From assembly GCA_037189665.1 (NCBI GenBank), contig JBBCIV010000051.1, positions 1-20,127 on the forward strand: DNA of 20,127 bases, written 5' to 3'. The DNA comes from BPJO01 sp037189665. GTDB taxonomy: Bacteria > Planctomycetota > Phycisphaerae > Tepidisphaerales > Tepidisphaeraceae. Position 1 is the first letter of the stretch, and every line of letters starts with the position of its first letter. A program made the translations under genes and the position numbers. The notes beneath the pieces are model-generated. The model saw only the letters and a list, made by a program, of their open reading frames with translations, was not told where the DNA came from and ran no database searches. Below are positions 14,640 through 20,127 of the stretch, one piece after another.

Positions 14640-15314
14640 ATGGACCTGCACAAACGAAATATCAGTGGGTTTACGCTGGTTGAATTACTGATTGTCATCG
14701 GAATCGTCGCGGTACTTATCGCAATTCTTCTCCCGGCCCTCTCGCGGGCCAATCGACAGGCGCAACAGATTGCCTGCCAGTCGAACGTTCGGCAGGTATG
14801 CTTGGCGGCACAGATGTACGCGCAGGAGCAGAAGGTGTACGTCGGCTATCTTTCCGGGCCGTCCCCGAAAGACCGCAAGGAGTTGCTCTACCCTTATCTC
14901 AAGCAGGGCAGGAGCAATGCCGATGTTGCCGTGAATGCCGTGTGGCATTGCGTGAGCAACAGATTTCCGGAAACGCAGACGGGGTATGGGTTCAACATGC
15001 ACCTGAACTTCCAGAAGCTGACGAAGATACGGAAGTGGAGCGAGACGGTCGCGGTGGTGGACAGCGGACGTCTCGACAACGGGCAGCCGACGCTGATCAC
15101 GCATTGCTTTCCGCCGAGCCGTCCGACCGCCACCAACGCCGTGCGGCCGGAGCCAAGGCATCATAATTCGACCGTCAATGTCGGGTTCGTCGACGGGCAC
15201 GTCGAAGTTCACAAGATGACCCCGCCGTTCTACCCGTCGGCGACGTGGACGGGCAATGGCGTTACCGACCCGAACCATCCGGACTACAAAGACCACATCT
15301 GGGACCTGAAGTGA
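14640..15314 (+). CDS. Prepilin-type pseudopilin with H-X9-DG motif
   Basis: 224 residues. The class III signal is textbook: RNISG|FTLVE with cleavage after G10 and Glu at mature position 5, followed by a 23-residue hydrophobic helix (LLIVIGIVAVLIAILLPAL). Near the C-terminus H175-x9-D185-G186 (HNSTVNVGFVDG) is the H-X9-DG motif that marks the large planctomycete and Lentisphaera pseudopilin families. It should be processed by a prepilin peptidase and assembled by a type II secretion or pilus-like system. None of those components is in this window. GGGAGG at 14627-14632 gives a strong ribosome site. The DUF4198-like gene follows by 35 bases, so the two probably share a transcript. Such pseudopilins are numerous in planctomycetes and their individual roles are mostly unknown. 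Confidence 0.92.
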   Translation: MDLHKRNISGFTLVELLIVIGIVAVLIAILLPALSRANRQAQQIACQSNVRQVCLAAQMYAQEQKVYVGYLSGPSPKDRKELLYPYLKQGRSNADVAVNAVWHCVSNRFPETQTGYGFNMHLNFQKLTKIRKWSETVAVVDSGRLDNGQPTLITHCFPPSRPTATNAVRPEPRHHNSTVNVGFVDGHVEVHKMTPPFYPSATWTGNGVTDPNHPDYKDHIWDLK

Positions 15315-15349
15315 AGCGCGCTTTCACCCTCACAAAAGAGAAAACCATC

Positions 15350-16138
15350 ATGAAATACTTATTCGCATTCTTCTCGCTTTCGCTGGCCGCCTTGGCGTTT
15401 GCCCACGATACGTGGGTTCAGACGAATGCAAATTTCGTCCGCGTGGGCGACGCGATCTACGTTGACTTGATGCTCGGCAACCACGGCAACGACCACCGCG
15501 ACTTCAAGCTCGCCGGCAAGGTCGATCCCTCGACCGTCACGCTCGACGTCGTCGATCCTTTGGGAACGAAGGTCGACCTCAAGCCGTCGCTGGCGGATCA
15601 GGGCATGGGCGCGAAGGAAGGCTATCACACCGGCAAGTTCGTGGCCGAGAAGGCCGGGTTGTACGCCGTCGTGCAGACGTCCGATCGAGTGGTCAGCTAT
15701 GCGCCGACGCGGTCGATCAAGAGTGCCAAGGCGTTCTTCGTCGCCACGCCATCGCTCGATCGTCCGTCGGCCGACAATCCCGGGTTTGATCGAATCTACG
15801 GTCATGCGTTCGAACTCGTCCCGCTGGCCAACCCCGTCACCCCGATGGGGGCCGGACAGCGCATGAAGGTGAAATTGCTCTACAAAGGCCAGCCGCTGGC
15901 AGGGACGAAGATCAGCTTTATTCCACGCGGTGTCACGCTGAAAGACGGCGTTGACGAACGATATGAACGCATCACGGATAGCGAAGGCGTCGTCCAGTTC
16001 GACCTGAATGACGCCAACCTGTACCTGATCGTCGCGCATCACGCCGATGATGGAGCTGGCGAAGGTTATACGTCGACGAAATACAGCGCGACGCTCACCA
16101 TCTGGGTTCCCGCAATCTGCGCCTGTTGCGGGGAATGA
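15350..16138 (+). CDS. DUF4198-like secreted protein, mature N-terminus His
   Basis: From the ATG at 15350 this is 262 residues. The signal peptide is clear (MKYLFAFFSLSLAALAFA), with the expected cleavage after A18 leaving mature HDTWVQ. The AH-x2-W start, the beta-rich body and the carboxypeptidase-regulatory-like domain near residues 160-240 (MKVKLLYKGQPLAGTKISFI, then DSEGVVQFDL, then YLIVAHH) match the DUF4198 family, described as periplasmic components linked to nickel/cobalt uptake. The protein ends in ICACCGE with cysteines 257, 259 and 260. An upstream in-frame ATG at 15245 lies inside the pseudopilin gene and adds unrelated sequence. It is the last gene of the 13730-16138 group. Metal binding is a good inference, while the specific metal and partner are unknown. 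Confidence 0.82.
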   Translation: MKYLFAFFSLSLAALAFAHDTWVQTNANFVRVGDAIYVDLMLGNHGNDHRDFKLAGKVDPSTVTLDVVDPLGTKVDLKPSLADQGMGAKEGYHTGKFVAEKAGLYAVVQTSDRVVSYAPTRSIKSAKAFFVATPSLDRPSADNPGFDRIYGHAFELVPLANPVTPMGAGQRMKVKLLYKGQPLAGTKISFIPRGVTLKDGVDERYERITDSEGVVQFDLNDANLYLIVAHHADDGAGEGYTSTKYSATLTIWVPAICACCGE

Positions 16139-16141
16139 ATG

Positions 16142-16161
16142 GCGGCTTGTGTTACAGCCGC
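16142..16161. terminator. Hairpin between convergent genes
   Basis: GCGGCT at 16142-16147 pairs with AGCCGC at 16156-16161, and a GT/AC pair inside adds two more base pairs past a bulged T. It lies in the 13-base gap between the DUF4198-like gene and the convergent PPOX gene, covering the latter's stop codon (16152-16154). It could stop both transcripts. There is no T-run, so intrinsic termination would be weak. Confidence 0.35.
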
Positions 16162-16670
16162 ATCGCCTTGTGGTCGCCAACATCCGTCGGCGGCCTGCCG
16201 GTGATCGCGCTCTTCAGGTAGCCGTAAAGCTGCACCATCGTCCCGTTTGGCGCGTCCCAATACTCGGCCGAGGTGATGGTCACCTTAATCAGGGCAATCG
16301 ATGGGTCGTCCTTGCCCCTGGGGAACCATGCCTTGAGCAATGGGTTCCATAGTTCTTCGATCTTCGTTCGATCGCGCACGATGCGGGCCGTGCCCGAGAC
16401 GGAGACGTAGCGGTTGTCGTCCGGGTTGGCGTAGGCCATGTTGACGTGTTGGTCGTCCTGGATCTCGTGCACCTTGCCGCTGGCGGTACTGGTGAAGAAC
16501 CACAGGTGTCCGTCGGCATCGACGCCCTGGGTTGCCATCGGTCGGCTGCGGAGCGTACCGTCCGGTTGGGCGGTGACGAACATCGCGGTGTTGATGTCCT
16601 TGATCAGGTCGTTCAGCTTCTCGATCTGCTCGGCGGTGGCGTAGGGAATGTCAGCGGTTAGCGTGGTCAT
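16152..16670 (-). CDS. PPOX-fold general stress protein (pyridoxamine 5'-phosphate oxidase family)
   Basis: 172 residues of split-barrel flavin-binding fold of the GsiB/general stress protein 26 type (Pyridox_ox_2). Visible pieces are AMFVTAQPDGTLRSRPMATQ (29-48), LWFFTSTASGKVHEIQ (56-71), VNMAYANPDDNRYVSVSGTA (76-95) and the closing AEYWDAPNGTMVQL. Such proteins bind FMN, FAD or F420. The physiological substrate is rarely known, and they are often linked to stress responses. AGGAGG lies just upstream (16677-16682 region, minus strand) and overlaps the stop codon of the preceding small gene, so the two are probably translationally coupled. The C-terminus is normal in length. Confidence 0.9.
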   Translation of the reverse strand: MTTLTADIPYATAEQIEKLNDLIKDINTAMFVTAQPDGTLRSRPMATQGVDADGHLWFFTSTASGKVHEIQDDQHVNMAYANPDDNRYVSVSGTARIVRDRTKIEELWNPLLKAWFPRGKDDPSIALIKVTITSAEYWDAPNGTMVQLYGYLKSAITGRPPTDVGDHKAMRL

Positions 16671-16681
16671 GGTCGTGCCTC

Positions 16682-16894
16682 CTACGGTGAGACGGGCGGG
16701 TTGGAATCGCTGCTCCGCCTCGGCTCGGGGTTGAGCGGGGCGGTGTGCAGTTCGTTTTGCTCTGGATCCTCGTTGGTAATATGCCGTTCAGGATGGGCCT
16801 GCGTGGTCAGCAGGCGAACCGCCATGAATAGCAGGACGACGGCGATCGCCGTTCCCACGATCAGGTAGAGCTTGGACAATCCTCGGTTTCGCAT
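16682..16894 (-). CDS. Small single-pass membrane protein of unknown function
   Basis: 70 residues: a basic N-terminus, one hydrophobic helix (about 9-29, YLIVGTAIAVVLLFMAVRLL) and a polar tail rich in Pro, Asn and Glu. By the positive-inside rule the tail would be periplasmic. I know no family for it. Its TAG stop (16682-16684) overlaps the ribosome-binding site of the PPOX gene 11 bases away, which supports its being expressed and coupled to it. The short length means a chance frame cannot be fully excluded. Confidence 0.55.
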   Translation of the reverse strand: MRNRGLSKLYLIVGTAIAVVLLFMAVRLLTTQAHPERHITNEDPEQNELHTAPLNPEPRRSSDSNPPVSP

Positions 16895-17045
16895 GGGTCA
16901 TTGAAGCGCGCAGATCGCGGATGAACCATGATTTATGGCGCACCGGCGCGTTTTATAGCCGGCGTGGTGGGCGTAGAAACGTCAACGGACTGGCGAGAGA
17001 GAGCCGAAAAGAATATCTTGTCGGGCTTGTCTGACCGCGATAAAC

Positions 17046-18494
17046 GTGACGCAAACGACTGACCCCATCTCCTCCCGTCCGGACGCCGGCGAAGTCCGCC
17101 AGCAGTTGGCGGGGAAGCACGTCTGCCCGTTCTGCGGCGTCATCCGCGCCGATCAGAACCAGCCGTGCCCGCGTTGCACGATGGAAGACACCTCCGCCAG
17201 CCGGTCCGCGACGCGGCAACGCATCGGGCCGTGGTTTGTTTTGCAGGCGAGGAACCCGTCGGCGCCGGGGATGAAGTTCGCCACGCTGCTGTCGCTGGTG
17301 AAGAAGGGGCACGTCACGCCGCGATCGATCGTTCGCGGGCCGACGACGCACCAGCTCTGGACGTTTGCCGCGAAGGTGCGCGGGCTGTCCCGCGAGTTCG
17401 GCATCTGCTGCCACTGCGGCGAGTCGACCGATTCGACCCTGCCCAACTGCCGGCATTGCGATCGTCCGCAGGAACCGCCGACCGATCCGGATTCGCTGCT
17501 TGAGGTCGGCGCGTCCACCGCTCCCGAATTGCCGATCACCGCCAGCGCCACCCCCGAAACGGGCATGGATGGCGGCGGGGCATCGCTGGATTTACAGTTG
17601 GACGACGGCTTCGGCATCGTCTCGAAGCCGGCGCGGCCGTCCAAGCCGTCGATCGCCGCCGCGCCTGCGGTGGCGGCGGGGCGTCCAATGTTGCCTGTCC
17701 CTGCCAAGCAGCAGGAAGAGGCGATCCTCACCGCAAAGGAACTGGCGGCCGCGTTCCAGCTCGATTTCAAGCCGACGCCGGGCAACACCACCAGCCGAGG
17801 AACGGCGCTGATCGACTCGCCCGCTGCGAAGCCGCGCAAGATCGAAAACACCGCGAAAAAGAAGAGCGGCGGCGGGGCGCTGAAGACCGTATTGGTGCTG
17901 CTGTTGATCGGCGCGATCGCAGTGGCGATCGTAATGGTCCTGCGGCCGGACGTGCGCGATCAGAGTGTGGCGTGGCTGAACACCACTTGGGCATCGATCA
18001 AATCGTCACTCGAAGCGCCCGCCAACAAATCCACTGAACCGGCGAAACAGCCCGCGAATACGCCCGCCACGCCGGCCAAACCCGCGCCCGCCGTTCCGCC
18101 GCCGGCTCCAAAGCCCGCGGTCAACGAGCCGAAGGTCGTCGAGCGTCCCGCGTCGCCCGTCCCGGTTGAGCCGAAGGTGGAAACGCCCAAGCCGCCGGAA
18201 GTGGCAAAGGTTGAGCCGCCGCCGGTCACACCGGCTCCCGCGCCGGTGAAGCCGCCCGCCCCCATTCCCGCTCCGGCGCCGCCGGCGGTGGTCGTGCCGG
18301 AGATCGATCCGAACCTCACTATCGAACAGGCCGAAGTTCTCGCCCGCCAACTCCGCGAACGCGCCATCGACGCCGAAGGCCGCGACTGGCGTGCCGCCGT
18401 GCGGTTGTACGAGCAGATCCAGAAGCTGCCGGCGGACGTCTGGCCGCGCGATCTGCAATTGCGGCTGGATCGGGCTCAGAAAAACGTTCAATAG
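17046..18494 (+). CDS. Double zinc-ribbon, single-pass membrane protein with Pro/Ala-rich linker
   Basis: 482 residues from a GTG start. Zinc ribbon 1 is CPFC-x10-CPRC (27-44). A domain follows at about 60-113 (GPWFVLQARNPSAPGMKFAT, then GHVTPRSIVRGPTTHQLW) that resembles a GYF-2-like peptide-binding module. Zinc ribbon 2 is at 121-138 (CCHCGE, CRHC). A low-complexity stretch and Lys-rich segment lead to one membrane helix at 280-299. Beyond it lies a Pro/Ala/Lys linker (about 329-418) and a helical C-terminal domain (425-482) with TPR-like pattern. Topology would place the ribbons in the cytoplasm and the linker and C-terminus in the periplasm, a layout suited to spanning the envelope or cell wall. 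I do not recognise the whole protein. Frame and composition are consistent throughout. Confidence 0.8.
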   Translation: MTQTTDPISSRPDAGEVRQQLAGKHVCPFCGVIRADQNQPCPRCTMEDTSASRSATRQRIGPWFVLQARNPSAPGMKFATLLSLVKKGHVTPRSIVRGPTTHQLWTFAAKVRGLSREFGICCHCGESTDSTLPNCRHCDRPQEPPTDPDSLLEVGASTAPELPITASATPETGMDGGGASLDLQLDDGFGIVSKPARPSKPSIAAAPAVAAGRPMLPVPAKQQEEAILTAKELAAAFQLDFKPTPGNTTSRGTALIDSPAAKPRKIENTAKKKSGGGALKTVLVLLLIGAIAVAIVMVLRPDVRDQSVAWLNTTWASIKSSLEAPANKSTEPAKQPANTPATPAKPAPAVPPPAPKPAVNEPKVVERPASPVPVEPKVETPKPPEVAKVEPPPVTPAPAPVKPPAPIPAPAPPAVVVPEIDPNLTIEQAEVLARQLRERAIDAEGRDWRAAVRLYEQIQKLPADVWPRDLQLRLDRAQKNVQ

Positions 18495-18495
18495 G

Positions 18496-18511
18496 TCACG
18501 TTTTCACGTGA
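18496..18511. terminator. Weak hairpin in convergent gap
   Basis: TCACG at 18496-18500 pairs with CGTGA at 18507-18511 around TTTTCA, immediately after the stop codon of the zinc-ribbon gene. A second short pair (GTCGC/GCGAC) follows. The gap to the convergent VanZ-like gene is 42 bases, so a shared terminator is expected here, but this stem is short and has no T-run. Confidence 0.25.
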
Positions 18512-18536
18512 GTCGCGACGACGGCGACGAGAATGT

Positions 18537-18998
18537 TCACGCATCATAATTCGAGATCGACTGCCCCGCCGATTCGGGCAAGGTTGTCGGCTGCTTCTCG
18601 TTTTTCGGCCGGCGGCGCATGGTCAGTACGTATCTCAGGATGGCCAATGGTCCAATCGCGCAGACGAGTCCGATGACATCCGATCGGAAATCGAGCAGAT
18701 CGCTGTGCCGGCCGAAGAGGGGCTGCGTCGATTCGTCGATCGCCGCAAAGATGATCCCGAGGGTGAGTATTCCCAGTGTCAGATAGTTCAGCTTCGGAGC
18801 GCTCAGCGCCGCCGTAACGTAAAGCAGGCCGCCGAGGACGAAATAGGCCATGAAGTGCAGCGTTTTGTCGTTCTGGCCTTCAAAAACGCCGGGCGGCTTG
18901 GGTAGATGGGTGAGGGTGAGCAGGACGGCGGCATAGCCGATCAGCGCCGACCAGCTCAGCCAGGTCGCGATACGCGGAAGGCGCCGATTGCCGGTCAC
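18537..18998 (-). CDS. VanZ-like family membrane protein
   Basis: 153 residues with four predicted membrane helices and VanZ-type motifs: DKTLHFMAYFVLG (44-56), DESTQ (88-92), R97, D103 and D107-x2-G110. VanZ-like proteins are inner-membrane proteins. The founding member gives low-level teicoplanin resistance, but most relatives have unknown function. The C-terminal tail after residue ~130 is polar. It starts with GTG at 18998, overlapping the stop of the ParA gene by four bases (GTGA), so it is translated with ParA. This pairing is unusual and is listed as a finding. Confidence 0.85.
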   Translation of the reverse strand: MTGNRRLPRIATWLSWSALIGYAAVLLTLTHLPKPPGVFEGQNDKTLHFMAYFVLGGLLYVTAALSAPKLNYLTLGILTLGIIFAAIDESTQPLFGRHSDLLDFRSDVIGLVCAIGPLAILRYVLTMRRRPKNEKQPTTLPESAGQSISNYDA

Positions 18999-19933
18999 GA
19001 CGCCGCCGCGAACGGGGCGGCCTCCGTGGTCGATGACGGTTCTGCTTGTTCCGCCGGCGGGAGGTTGACTGTCACCTCCAGCTTGGGCGGCTCGGCGGGC
19101 GTTTCAGCGGGGGCCTCGACTGCCGGTGGGGTGGCGGGGACGCCTTCGAAGTGCTCGATCACCTCCTGCGCCAGCTTGCGGTAGTCGGCGGCGCCATTGC
19201 TGGAGGGGTCGTAGTCGAAGATCGGCTTGCCGAAGCTCGGGCTTTCCGCCAGTTTGATATTGCGGCGGATGCGGGTCTCGAACACGCGCGCACGGCTCCA
19301 CGGCAGGTTCTTGTCGCGGGATTGGCCGACGAACTCCTGCAATTCAAAGATGACCTCGTGCGACAATTTTGCCTGCGAGTCGAACATCGTCAGGATGATC
19401 CCGCCGACGCCGAGCCTGGGGTTCATGCGCCTGGCGACCAGTTGCACGGTTTCCAGCAGTTTGGCCATGCCCTGCAGCGCCAGGAAGTGCGGCTGCATGG
19501 GGACCATCACGTCGTCGGCGCACGCCAGGGCGTTGATCGTCAGCAACCCCAGCGACGGCGGGCAGTCGAGCAGGATGTAGTCGAAATCGTGCGCCGCCGC
19601 CTCGATCCGCTTTCGCAGGATCAACTCGCGGCCAAGCGTCGAAACCAACTCCACCTCCGCCGCCGCCAGATCGATGTGCGACGGCACCACCGCCAGGCGT
19701 TCGCCGACCGTGTGGATCGCTTCGAGGAAGGACGTTTCGTTCACCAGCACGTCGTACAGCGACGTCTGGTCGGACGACGGCTCCAGGCCGTAGTTAATGG
19801 TGAGGTGCGCCTGTGGGTCGAGATCGACAAGGCAGACGTTCTTGCCAAGTTGTGCCAGCGCCGCGCCGAGGTTGACGGTGGTCGTCGTCTTACCGACGCC
19901 GCCTTTCTGATTCATGAATGCGAGCACGCGCAT
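18995..19933 (-). CDS. ParA/Soj-type ATPase
   Basis: 312 residues starting at the ATG at 19933, with GGAGGT seven bases upstream. The deviant Walker A motif is KGGVGKTT (10-17, signature Lys at 10). Then come VDLDPQAHLTINYG (38-51), DYILLDCPPSLGLL (Walker B region) and the late segment RIRRNIKLAESPSFGKPIFD (about 234-253), typical of chromosomal ParA/Soj. These ATPases dimerise on DNA and move chromosomes or other cargo, usually with a ParB partner. No parB is next to it. The C-terminus after residue ~270 is a Pro/Ala/Glu-rich tail, longer than in classical Soj (about 255-260 residues). The frame stays open upstream to 20104, but those residues lie before the conserved N-terminus, which should begin MRVLAFMNQKGG. 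It is coupled to the VanZ-like gene. Confidence 0.93.
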   Translation of the reverse strand: MRVLAFMNQKGGVGKTTTTVNLGAALAQLGKNVCLVDLDPQAHLTINYGLEPSSDQTSLYDVLVNETSFLEAIHTVGERLAVVPSHIDLAAAEVELVSTLGRELILRKRIEAAAHDFDYILLDCPPSLGLLTINALACADDVMVPMQPHFLALQGMAKLLETVQLVARRMNPRLGVGGIILTMFDSQAKLSHEVIFELQEFVGQSRDKNLPWSRARVFETRIRRNIKLAESPSFGKPIFDYDPSSNGAADYRKLAQEVIEHFEGVPATPPAVEAPAETPAEPPKLEVTVNLPPAEQAEPSSTTEAAPFAAAS

Positions 19934-20047
19934 GGCGATGACCTCCGTGTCTGGGATGGCGAGCGAGCCTAGCGAGCCGGGGGGCGATCCTGCCCAAGCG
20001 CAGATTTTGCGTGAATCCCGCCCGGATGCAAGCTGATCCTTCCATGA

Positions 20048-20127
20048 AGCCGCGGGATTTATCCCGCGTGAACGCGTGCGTTGCCCGAATGATGCCGTCA
20101 TCAAAGCGCGGGATAAATCCCGCGGCT
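20048..20127. repeat. REP/BIME-like pair of inverted palindromes at the window edge
   Basis: The 21 bases at 20048-20068 are the exact reverse complement of 20107-20127. Each half contains its own palindrome: CGCGGGAT and ATCCCGCG around TT (20051-20068), and the same arms around AA (20107-20124). A smaller stem, TGATG/CATCA, lies in the 38-base spacer. This arrangement (two inverted REP units with a spacer) is that of BIME elements, which are usually spread by a RAYT transposase. The element reaches the end of the window, so its right edge is not known. It lies upstream of parA, outside any gene. Confidence 0.75.

Noticed and set aside
19046..19972. Plus-strand frame of 308 codons opposite parA
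   Set aside because: parA on the other strand has complete Walker motifs. This frame is Arg/Gln/Val-rich shadow sequence.
19934..20104. Upstream extension of the parA frame
   Set aside because: The first 57 codons precede the conserved N-terminus, run into the palindromic repeat and are bypassed by the strong ribosome site before 19933.
1..20127. CRISPR arrays, tRNA or rRNA genes, complete insertion sequences
   Set aside because: I saw no regularly spaced repeats with spacers, no tRNA cloverleaf or rRNA-like stretch, and no transposase frame.

Overview
The window is GC-rich bacterial DNA that looks chromosomal. Several features point to a planctomycete, probably class Phycisphaerae, although I could not confirm this by a search: a short pseudopilin with an H-X9-DG motif near its C-terminus, secreted or membrane proteins with no obvious family, a HEAT-repeat protein, zinc-ribbon membrane proteins, frequent GTG starts and weak or absent Shine-Dalgarno sites before many genes. 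I see no rRNA, tRNA, CRISPR array, complete insertion sequence or phage genes.

Layout. 1-58 is a degenerate heptamer tandem repeat. 59-541 (+) is a FabZ-like hotdog protein that lacks the usual catalytic histidine. 560-1985 (-) holds a zinc-ribbon membrane protein followed by an MscS-type channel. 2087-2524 (+) is a YjbQ-family protein. 2582-6470 (+) is a tight run of an unknown membrane protein, a GT39 glycosyltransferase, a PAP2 phosphatase and a GT2 glycosyltransferase. The last three look like a lipid-carrier-dependent envelope glycosylation or lipid-remodelling set. 6572-7408 (+) is a TIM-barrel sugar isomerase/epimerase-like protein. 7641-8366 (+) is a Bax inhibitor-1/YccA family protein, convergent with an unrecognised membrane-anchored protein at 8413-9882 (-).

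The 9883-10092 divergent gap carries a striking long palindrome. 10093-12498 (+) is a HEAT-repeat protein followed by a small membrane protein. 12587-13651 (+) is aldose 1-epimerase. 13730-16138 (+) is the most suggestive accessory group: a small Cys-rich membrane protein, a YHS/TRASH-like lipoprotein, an H-X9-DG pseudopilin and a DUF4198-like secreted protein whose predicted mature N-terminus is histidine. Together they suggest envelope metal handling.

16152-16894 (-) is a small membrane protein followed by a PPOX-fold general stress protein. 17046-18494 (+) is a double zinc-ribbon, single-pass membrane protein with a long Pro/Ala linker. 18537-19933 (-) is a ParA-type ATPase translationally coupled to a VanZ-like protein. 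The right edge (20048-20127) is a pair of inverted palindromes resembling REP/BIME elements.

Most of the window is ordinary chromosomal content. The parts most worth following up are the metal-handling group, the two palindromic structures, the unknown HExxH/Cys membrane protein and the unusual FabZ-like protein.
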